A stretch of 12,658 bases of DNA from contig CAJUIJ010000065.1 in assembly GCA_910586175.1 (NCBI GenBank), forward strand, positions 1-12,658, in the 5' to 3' direction. Within the stretch, counting starts at the first letter, position 1. Each line of letters begins with the position of its first letter. The notes below the pieces were generated by a model that saw nothing but the letters and a program-made list of their open reading frames with translations, did not search any database and was not told where the DNA came from. The DNA comes from an uncultured Muribaculaceae bacterium (GTDB lineage Bacteria; Bacteroidota; Bacteroidia; Bacteroidales; Muribaculaceae). A program made the translations under genes and the position numbers. This document shows, piece after piece, positions 7,284 to 12,658 of the stretch.

Positions 7284-8120
7284 ATGTTAACAATCAAAAA
7301 TCTTGAGTTCTCATACTCACGCAGCGGAAAACTGATACAGGATTTCTCAATGCATCTCAACAGGGGAGTGGTGTGTGGCCTTTTAGGTCGTAATGGTGCC
7401 GGTAAGAGCACATTGATATATCTTATCTGTGGTCTTCTTAAACCAAAGAGTGGTTCCATCGTAATGGATGGTTGCGTGCCATTTAACCGTCAGACAGAAT
7501 TTCTTGAGGACGTATTCCTCGTGCCTGAGGAGTTTTCGCTTCCTGCTATTCCGCTTGACGATTATATCAAGATCAATGCCCCATTCTATCCTCACTTCGA
7601 CCGTGAGGCTATGTACCGCTATCTTGAAATATTTGAACTGACCCCCGACCTTAACCTCGGCGCCCTTTCAATGGGTCAGAAAAAGAAGGCTTTCATTAGT
7701 TTCGCAATGGCATGCAATACTTCGCTTCTTATCCTCGACGAACCTACCAACGGTCTCGACATCACGGCTAAGCGCAATTTCCGTCGCGCAGTGGCAGAGT
7801 GCATGAGCGATGATAAGAGCATATTGATAAGCACTCATCAGGTCTATGATATCGACAAGGTGCTCGACACCGACCGCAATGGGGTGCTTCTCAATGCGTC
7901 GATGGCTGAGGTTATGAGCCGTTACCGTTTCAATTTCACAACCGACCGCGAACGTGCCGAGAAAGCTCTCGTGAGCCTACCTGTGCCGGGTGGGTATAAT
8001 ATTGCCGAGTATCTTGACTCGCCGGCCAATGAGACAGAGGTGAACCTTGAGACTCTCTTCGAGATGTCGCAACTCCCGGGCTTCAATTTCAATATCCCTA
8101 ATCCCAATATAAATTCTTAA
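7284..8120 (+). CDS. ABC transporter ATP-binding protein (YtrB/BcrA-like)
   Basis: The nucleotide-binding subunit of an ABC-2-type transporter, cytoplasmic and predicted to dimerise on the membrane protein encoded two genes downstream. Visible motifs: Walker A GRNGAGKST at 35-43, signature LSMGQ at 128-132, Walker B LLILDEP with Asp152/Glu153, D-loop GLD, and H-loop His185 in STHQ. The Q-loop position reads VPEE (residues 80-83), with Glu where Gln is usual. The C-terminal 70 residues are an extra domain of unknown role, ending in a Pro/Asn-rich tail (NFNIPNPNINS). The start fits the canonical opening MLTIKNLEFSYS. It is first in the operon behind a strong promoter and palindrome. GntR-linked ATPases of this kind act in antibiotic or envelope-stress export in other bacteria; the substrate here is unknown. 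Confidence 0.92.
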   Translation: MLTIKNLEFSYSRSGKLIQDFSMHLNRGVVCGLLGRNGAGKSTLIYLICGLLKPKSGSIVMDGCVPFNRQTEFLEDVFLVPEEFSLPAIPLDDYIKINAPFYPHFDREAMYRYLEIFELTPDLNLGALSMGQKKKAFISFAMACNTSLLILDEPTNGLDITAKRNFRRAVAECMSDDKSILISTHQVYDIDKVLDTDRNGVLLNASMAEVMSRYRFNFTTDRERAEKALVSLPVPGGYNIAEYLDSPANETEVNLETLFEMSQLPGFNFNIPNPNINS

Positions 8121-8141
8121 AAATTTTAATTTGTCAGCATT

Positions 8142-8882
8142 ATGAAAACTTCCGCAATATTGGCTTCTGCCGCAATATCTATTCTATCCCTTTCTTCAAT
8201 GTCATCGTGTGGCAAAATAATCACTGTCAAGTCAAAGGCCGACGATGTGAAGCGCACCATAAATGTGAACGGTCAGTTCAGTGCTATCCGGACCAACGAC
8301 ATTACCGATGTGAAATATACCGATGGCCCTCTCTCGATAACTCTCTCCGCAGCTGAGGAAATAATTGACCTAATACATGTGACGGTTCAGGATGGCACTC
8401 TGGTTGTGGATATGGATGAATCTGACCGCAGGTTTAATGGTAATTACCATTCTGAGTTGACTGTGTCGGCCCCTGGCGTTACTTCTTTCTGCACAAACGG
8501 CACCGGCGATTTCGACATCGACAAAATCAACGGCAATGTGATCATATTTGAGAGTAACGGCACCGGAGACTTTGAAGCACACTCACTCAATTGCACCACT
8601 TTCAAGCTTAGCACCAAAGGCACCGGCGATGCAGTAATCAAGTATGTGCAGGCTGAGGATATGGATCTTTATACCTCCGGCACCGGTGATATCGAGATTA
8701 CGGAGATTAAGGTGAATAAGCTCGTTGCTTCAACCTATGGCACAGGCGACATTGACTTCAATCGTGGCTCAGCTCAGACTGCAAAACTGACCAACAGTTC
8801 GACGGGCGACATAAATATGCGTAATGTGAAAATCGGTTCAGTGGAGCAAAATAACTCAGGTACCGGTGATATTAATCTTTGA
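8142..8882 (+). CDS. GIN-domain (DUF2807-like) lipoprotein with exact 20-residue GTGD repeats
   Basis: An exported lipoprotein: signal peptide 1-22, lipobox MSSC with Cys23. Residues 35-115 form the first, non-repeated half. From residue 120 to the end there are seven copies of a repeat whose anchor is GTGD, starting at residues 120, 140, 160, 180, 200, 220 (as STGD) and 240, always 20 residues apart with no insertion. Each unit is GTGD followed by alternating hydrophobic/polar residues, as in a parallel beta-helix with one turn per repeat. This matches the 'head GIN' family (putative auto-transporter adhesin, DUF2807) common in Bacteroidota, whose function is not established. It lies between the ATPase (21 nt) and the permease (47 nt), so it probably works with the transporter, perhaps as an envelope scaffold or sensor. 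Confidence 0.85.
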   Translation: MKTSAILASAAISILSLSSMSSCGKIITVKSKADDVKRTINVNGQFSAIRTNDITDVKYTDGPLSITLSAAEEIIDLIHVTVQDGTLVVDMDESDRRFNGNYHSELTVSAPGVTSFCTNGTGDFDIDKINGNVIIFESNGTGDFEAHSLNCTTFKLSTKGTGDAVIKYVQAEDMDLYTSGTGDIEITEIKVNKLVASTYGTGDIDFNRGSAQTAKLTNSSTGDINMRNVKIGSVEQNNSGTGDINL

Positions 8883-8929
8883 CCCACTGATTTATATAAT
8901 CTATTCAAATCTTATAAATAACTACAAAT

Positions 8930-9697
8930 ATGGAAACTACTCTAAATAAGGATTTCAACTCTTCTTCTCATAATGGCAGCATGTTCATGAAGCTCGCCAA
9001 GAAAATGTTTATCGAAAACCGCAAGACTCTGCTCATGCTTTGCGGAGGTTATCTCGGCGCCCTTGCAGTGGTCGGTATATGGTCCGGATTTAATGAAGTA
9101 TACTCGTCGAGCACTACTATAATCATTTATTATGTGTTCGCGGCACTTATGTGTTCGGTGGTTGCTTCGCTGATGTTTCACGACTTCACTACAAAGGAGG
9201 GCCGTATCAATGCTCTGATGACTCCGGCTTCGCGCCCCGGCAAGTTCTGGTTGCGTCTTATCGCAGTATTGCCAGGCTCAATGCTCCTCGCTTTTGCAGG
9301 CTATTATGTGCTTGCCGGTTTTATGAATCTTACTGCCGGAATCACTCACGATGTATGGATGCCTGTATATTCCGCATCTGCGTTTGTCAAGTGGATAGGT
9401 GGTAAGTCGATATGGATGTCTTTGGCTTCTTTCATTCTGAGTGAGGGCATGTTTATATTCGGTGCAATAGCCTGGCCACGCAAATCCTTTCTTAAGACTC
9501 TCCTTGTTCAGGCCGGAATTGGATTCGTTTGCTCTACATTGATGGTGTTTGCAGCAAGATTCATCATTCACAATTATACTGTGATAGTTAATGATCCGGA
9601 GATGCTTTTGTGGATTGCCACTATTGTGACAGCTTTAATCGGCATGGCACTTATATATGCTGCATATGTTTTGTTCAAGCGCAAAACAATAATATAA
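8930..9697 (+). CDS. ABC-2-like permease, six predicted transmembrane helices
   Basis: An integral inner-membrane protein, presumed partner of the ATPase two genes upstream. Hydrophobic segments lie at about 34-51, 64-83, 110-131, 161-181, 187-208 and 226-249, after a polar 30-residue N-terminus (METTLNKDFNSSSHNG). The cytoplasmic loop after helix 2 carries EGRINALMTPASRPGKFW (90-107). This resembles the LPAS-containing loop seen in many Bacteroidota ABC-2 permeases and likely touches the ATPase. The C-terminus is basic (FKRKT). One permease and one ATPase would suffice for a half-transporter pair that dimerises. No substrate can be named. It ends 22 nt before the GntR gene, consistent with one transcript. 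Confidence 0.82.
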   Translation: METTLNKDFNSSSHNGSMFMKLAKKMFIENRKTLLMLCGGYLGALAVVGIWSGFNEVYSSSTTIIIYYVFAALMCSVVASLMFHDFTTKEGRINALMTPASRPGKFWLRLIAVLPGSMLLAFAGYYVLAGFMNLTAGITHDVWMPVYSASAFVKWIGGKSIWMSLASFILSEGMFIFGAIAWPRKSFLKTLLVQAGIGFVCSTLMVFAARFIIHNYTVIVNDPEMLLWIATIVTALIGMALIYAAYVLFKRKTII

Positions 9698-9719
9698 ATG
9701 AACTTAAAACTTGCTGAAA

Positions 9720-10088
9720 ATGGATTTTCATGATAATAAACCGATATATCTCCAGCTTGCCGATCAGGTGATGGATGATGTGCAGTCGGGTGTGGTGAAC
9801 GGAGGCGACCGTCTCCCCTCTGTGAGGGAATATGCGGCAAGGACCGGTGTGAACGCCAACACTGTGATGCGCACATACACACACCTGCAACAGGAAGGGG
9901 TGATATATAACCGCCGCGGCATAGGCTATTTCTATGCTGATGATGCCCCTAAGATTGTTCGCGAAATGCGACTCAACGAACTTCTCGACAAGGAGATCTA
10001 CAACTTTATGGATCGTCTCCTCGCCTCGGGCATTACCCCCGAACGCTTCAACGAGATTTATACGGAATATGCCGCGACGCGCTCTTAA
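9720..10088 (+). CDS. GntR family regulator, YtrA subfamily
   Basis: A 122-residue DNA-binding repressor. The winged helix-turn-helix fills residues about 8-71, with the family blocks KPIYLQLADQV (7-17), GDRLPSVREYA (29-39), NANTVMRTY (45-53, recognition helix) and RRGIGYF (65-71, wing). The C-terminal part is only about 50 residues, the mark of the YtrA subfamily, which dimerises through two helices and whose members usually sit in operons with ABC transporters. ATG at 9720 is chosen because the protein then opens MDFHDNKPIYLQ, as relatives do; an in-frame TTG at 9711 would add only three residues. Being last in the operon is less usual than first position. It probably binds the palindrome at 7115-7144. 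The inducer is unknown. Confidence 0.9.
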   Translation: MDFHDNKPIYLQLADQVMDDVQSGVVNGGDRLPSVREYAARTGVNANTVMRTYTHLQQEGVIYNRRGIGYFYADDAPKIVREMRLNELLDKEIYNFMDRLLASGITPERFNEIYTEYAATRS

Positions 10089-10111
10089 GCGGCTTGAAGT
10101 GATAATGTTTG

Positions 10112-10145
10112 CACACTACTTATGTAGGTGTGACGGTATAAGTAG
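10112..10145 (+). repeat. Short overlapping inverted repeats after the GntR gene
   Basis: CACACTAC-TTAT-GTAG-GTGTG can fold into an 8-bp stem with one bulged G. In addition CTACTTAT (from about 10116) is repeated inverted as ATAAGTAG (about 10138-10145). GTAGGTGT occurs twice in direct orientation, the second copy in the left end of the fold-back element. No U-run follows, so it is not a clear terminator of the upstream operon. Confidence 0.4.
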
Positions 10146-10350
10146 GTGTTCAATTTAATTTTAAGCAAATGTTTTTTCTTTTTATATTTTCTTTACTTGT
10201 CTTTTTGGATGCTTTACCAATCATCATCAATTACATAGCCCGCTATGCGCTTTCTTCTGATTGGCAAATCATCTCAACCTTTAGCTCATCGACCGGATGG
10301 GAGATAAAAACTCAAGCAAATAAAATATAAAATTAAATTGAACACCTACT
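10141..10350. repeat. 210-bp fold-back (MITE-like) element with 23-bp terminal inverted repeats
   Basis: The first 23 bases (10141-10163, beginning AGTAGGTGTTCAATTTAA) are the exact reverse complement of 10328-10350. Inside, 10185-10206 and 10306-10327 are inverted repeats matching at 18 of 22 positions. The middle holds CCAATCA (10217-10223) facing TGATTGG (10258-10264), and within that ATAGC facing GCTAT (10235-10246). All pairs are nearly concentric, so the whole stretch can fold back on itself. No transposase and no clear target-site duplication are seen. It could be a miniature inverted-repeat transposable element, a solo remnant of an insertion sequence, or a large structured 5' leader, as it ends 14 nt before the next ATG. 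Confidence 0.65.
10169..10330 (+). CDS. Possible 53-residue small membrane-type peptide inside the fold-back element
   Basis: ATG at 10169 opens a 53-codon frame to TAA at 10328-10330, lying almost wholly between the terminal repeats. The product begins with a hydrophobic run (MFFLFIFSLLVFLDALPII) and continues as a polar tail. The hydrophobicity follows from a T-rich stretch, so chance is a serious alternative. No family is recognised, and the sequence before the ATG is A/T-rich without a distinct ribosome site. Confidence 0.2.
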   Translation: MFFLFIFSLLVFLDALPIIINYIARYALSSDWQIISTFSSSTGWEIKTQANKI

Positions 10351-10364
10351 AAAAAGATTGAATT

Positions 10365-12596
10365 ATGAACTATAGGTTTCTGACAATAGCGGCGATGGCC
10401 GCATCGATGTTCCCCGTTCCTGCGCTTATGGCGCAGGAACAGCAGGAACTCCCTGATTCACTTTCCTCAATATATGGCGACCTTGACGAGCTTGTTATTG
10501 TGGCCAAGAAGGATATCATCAAGAGTGATGGCGCAAATCTGACTTACGACATGAGTCAGGATGCCTCTTCCAAGGGGCAGACGCTTCTCGACGCATTGCG
10601 CAAGGTGCCGTTGGTAACTGTAGATGGCCAGGACAATGTATACATAAAGGGCAATTCAAATTTCAAGGTCTACACCAACGGTAAAGATGACCCGATGCTC
10701 ACTGCGAATTATAAGACGGTGTTCAAGGCAATGCCCGCCTCCTCGGTCATCAAGATCGAGGTAATCACAGAGCCGGGTGCCAAATACGATGCCGAGGGCA
10801 CCGGAGGTATTCTTAACCTCATCACCGAGACTAAACAGACCCGTGACGGATATGCCGGATCTGCCTCCCTGTCGGCGAGCAACCAGAATCTGTCGGCTTC
10901 GCTCTATGGACGCATGAAGCAAGACAAGGTGACGGCAGATATCAATGCCACCTACGCTAATTCAATTTTTGGCGGCTCTGAAAATCTGCAACATTCCACA
11001 CAGATAAACACCAACGACGATAACAATTATCTTCAGGACTCACGAATGGTGCAGAAGTTTGGCTTCAGGTTTGCCAACGGTGCTTTGAATCTCTCTTGGG
11101 AGCCTTCTGACAATGACCTTTTCTCTGCCGGCGCAGATGTGTCATGGACCGATTTGAAAAGCGGCGACATGAAGATTACCAACAGCATGTTCAGTCGCAG
11201 CGGGTCGCTGATATGGAGCGTATTTCAAGATGGTAAAGCAAAGGTGAACAATCTTGATGCTTCCGGTAATCTGGCATATCGTCACAATTTCGGACGTCCT
11301 GAAAATTCATTGTCGTTCGCTTACCGATTTAATTTCGGCAAGAGTCATATGGGTGTGAGCTACCTCAACAGTGTGCTTGAAGGCGACCGGTTTAGCGTAC
11401 CTTATGAAAAGAACGATGCCGACAATTACCAGCGCCAGCATACTGTCAATGCTGACTATGAGAATCAATTTGGTGGCAAGCATACGCTACAGGCCGGCGT
11501 TAAGGGAGTGTTCCGCCGCAATTCCAGTCTCAATACCGCTGTAGCCGGACTTGACGAAGAAAATGCAATTCCGACCGATGCTTCTGACGGTCATATCACA
11601 CAGGTGCAGGATGTATATGCTCTCTATGCTGCATATCGCGGCATATTCGGTAAGATTTCGGCCAATGCTGGTCTCCGCTATGAGCATACGCACATGGGAC
11701 TCGACTTCCGCGACCCCTCATTCACCAACTTCCGTCGTGACCTCGACGATGTGGTGCCCGATGCCGCCGTGGCTTATATGTTCGGTCCGGCCAACACCCT
11801 TCGGCTTGCTTACCAGATGCGCATATGGCGACCCTCTGCCAATCAAATGAACCCGGCTGTATTCAAAATCACAGACTCCTATGCCAACGTTGGTAACCCT
11901 GATCTTGAGAGCGAGCATTTCAACTCCGTATCGCTGACCTATTCTAACTTTGGTGCGGTGCTCGGTGGTAATATATCGGCAACTTACCGACAGTCGAACA
12001 ATAGCATCGAAAGTTTCCAATATGTGGATGATGGAGTCAATTATACCACTTACGGCAATTTCGGCACGAACCGTTCGTTTGACCTTTCCGGTTTCTTGAA
12101 CTGGAATATAACGCAGAAGATGTCAGCCTCAGTGAGCGGTACTCTCACATACACCGACATCAAGGCATCGCGCCGAGGTCTTCAGAATTATGGATGGAAC
12201 GGCAATTACAATATCTCATGGAATTATACCGGTCCCTGGCGCATGAACTATAGTGTGTATGGCGGTCAAAGCACCGGAAATGTAAATCTTCAGGGCAAAT
12301 TTCATGGCTGGCATTACTACGGTGTGTCGATCAAGAAAAGTTTCCTCAAAGATGATGCACTTTCAGTAACCGTCAATGCAGGTAATTTCTTTACGAAATA
12401 CCAGGTCTATAAATCCGAGTCCGTGATGGATGGCTACCGAATGAGCAGCAAGAACCGCAACCGCAACTGGAACGTAGGTGTGAGCGTAAGCTGGAACTTC
12501 GGCCATCTGAAAGATCAAGTGAAGAAAGCCGACAAGAACCTCGACAGCGACGATACCAAACAATCAGGCAAGTCAGGAGGCGGCATGGGCCTCTGA
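10365..12596 (+). CDS. Outer-membrane plug/beta-barrel protein (OMP_b-brl_3, TonB-receptor-like)
   Basis: A 743-residue outer-membrane protein. Residues 1-23 are a Sec signal peptide (MNYRFLTIAAMAASMFPVPALMAQ). Residues about 45-150 match the TonB-receptor plug (LDELVIVAKK, LLDALRKVPLVTVDG, VYIKGNSNFKVYTNG, IEVITEPGAKYDAEGTGGILNL). The rest is beta-barrel of the OMP_b-brl_3 type, with the usual RLAYQMRIWRPSANQMNP and VGNPDLESEHFNS blocks, and a hydrophilic tail after the last strand (KKADKNLDSDDTKQSG, GGGMGL). Many relatives carry an N-terminal carboxypeptidase-regulatory-like domain of about 80 residues; it is absent here. Substrate and TonB dependence are unproven. It follows the GntR operon on the same strand but is separated by 276 bp holding the fold-back element, so it may be a separate unit. 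No good TAnnTTTG promoter was found in that gap. Confidence 0.88.
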   Translation: MNYRFLTIAAMAASMFPVPALMAQEQQELPDSLSSIYGDLDELVIVAKKDIIKSDGANLTYDMSQDASSKGQTLLDALRKVPLVTVDGQDNVYIKGNSNFKVYTNGKDDPMLTANYKTVFKAMPASSVIKIEVITEPGAKYDAEGTGGILNLITETKQTRDGYAGSASLSASNQNLSASLYGRMKQDKVTADINATYANSIFGGSENLQHSTQINTNDDNNYLQDSRMVQKFGFRFANGALNLSWEPSDNDLFSAGADVSWTDLKSGDMKITNSMFSRSGSLIWSVFQDGKAKVNNLDASGNLAYRHNFGRPENSLSFAYRFNFGKSHMGVSYLNSVLEGDRFSVPYEKNDADNYQRQHTVNADYENQFGGKHTLQAGVKGVFRRNSSLNTAVAGLDEENAIPTDASDGHITQVQDVYALYAAYRGIFGKISANAGLRYEHTHMGLDFRDPSFTNFRRDLDDVVPDAAVAYMFGPANTLRLAYQMRIWRPSANQMNPAVFKITDSYANVGNPDLESEHFNSVSLTYSNFGAVLGGNISATYRQSNNSIESFQYVDDGVNYTTYGNFGTNRSFDLSGFLNWNITQKMSASVSGTLTYTDIKASRRGLQNYGWNGNYNISWNYTGPWRMNYSVYGGQSTGNVNLQGKFHGWHYYGVSIKKSFLKDDALSVTVNAGNFFTKYQVYKSESVMDGYRMSSKNRNRNWNVGVSVSWNFGHLKDQVKKADKNLDSDDTKQSGKSGGGMGL

Positions 12597-12643
12597 TCAT
12601 GCGCCTCTGACCATGAGAGCCTCTGACCATGGGAGCCTGATTG
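12584..12643 (+). repeat. Short CATG tandem repeats spanning the stop codon of the barrel gene
   Basis: Four imperfect units begin with CATG: CATGGGCCTCTGAT (12584), CATGCGCCTCTGAC (12598), CATGAGAGCCTCTGAC (12612) and CATGGGAGCCTGATTG (12628). Unit length is 14, 14, 16 and about 16 nt. The first unit includes the gene's own last codons and TGA stop, so the array appears to have grown from the 3' end of the coding sequence. The window ends 15 bases later. Confidence 0.6.
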
Positions 12644-12658
12644 GTAACAGAATCACTC

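Noticed and set aside
8499..8882. The 60-bp periodic GGCACCGGCGAT-like DNA as a tandem repeat array or CRISPR-like structure
   Set aside because: The periodicity follows from the protein repeat: only the GTGD codons recur, synonymous positions vary and the frame is kept.
9711..9719. TTG at 9711 as start of the GntR gene
   Set aside because: ATG at 9720 gives the family-typical N-terminus, and the three extra residues add nothing.
9698..9733. An 11-codon frame starting at ATG 9698 right after the permease stop
   Set aside because: It overlaps the GntR start in another frame and is too short to support as a gene.

Overview
The window looks like a chromosomal segment of a gut-type Bacteroidota, order Bacteroidales. 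A Muribaculaceae-like genome is my guess; I cannot prove it from sequence alone. The pointers are TAnnTTTG-type promoters, A-rich translation leaders without Shine-Dalgarno sites, lipoprotein signal peptides ending in S/T/G-C, a C10 cysteine peptidase with a Bacteroidota-type C-terminal tail, DUF4465 and DUF2807-like lipoproteins, and a large outer-membrane beta-barrel protein of the OMP_b-brl_3 type. No rRNA, tRNA, CRISPR array or transposase gene was seen.

Layout. (1) 1-1593, plus strand: a secreted C10 (streptopain-like) cysteine peptidase whose signal peptide is probably cut by the window edge. (2) 1644-7045, minus strand: a compact corrinoid (vitamin B12) capture operon. It reads from a promoter near 7045, through a cobalamin riboswitch (7030-6782) and a 200-nt post-aptamer leader with a 12-bp hairpin, into a DUF4465 lipoprotein (BtuH-like), a second surface lipoprotein, a beta-propeller lipoprotein (BtuG-like) and a TonB-dependent receptor (BtuB-like). 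Gene spacing is 17 nt, a 4-nt overlap and 17 nt, so the four are surely co-transcribed. (3) 7082-10088, plus strand: a divergent operon with a near-ideal Bacteroidota promoter and a perfect 10-bp-arm palindrome over the predicted start site. It encodes an ABC ATPase, a lipoprotein with an exact 20-residue GTGD repeat, an ABC-2-like six-helix membrane protein, and a YtrA-type GntR regulator that is the likely ligand of the palindrome. (4) 10089-10364: an intergenic stretch dominated by a 210-bp fold-back element (23-bp perfect terminal inverted repeats plus inner repeats), MITE-like, with a possible 53-codon frame inside. (5) 10365-12596, plus strand: an outer-membrane plug/barrel protein, followed by short CATG-containing tandem repeats that run towards the window end.

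How the parts work together. In region 2, cobalamin binding to the leader RNA should switch off synthesis of an outer-membrane machine in which surface lipoproteins catch corrinoid and hand it to the BtuB channel. In region 3, the GntR protein probably represses its own operon and is released by an envelope signal, switching on an ABC export or membrane-remodelling unit together with a repeat lipoprotein. The two operons share one intergenic region (6582-7283) with back-to-back promoters. The least explained items are the fold-back element at 10141-10350 and the GIN-repeat lipoprotein embedded in the ABC operon.
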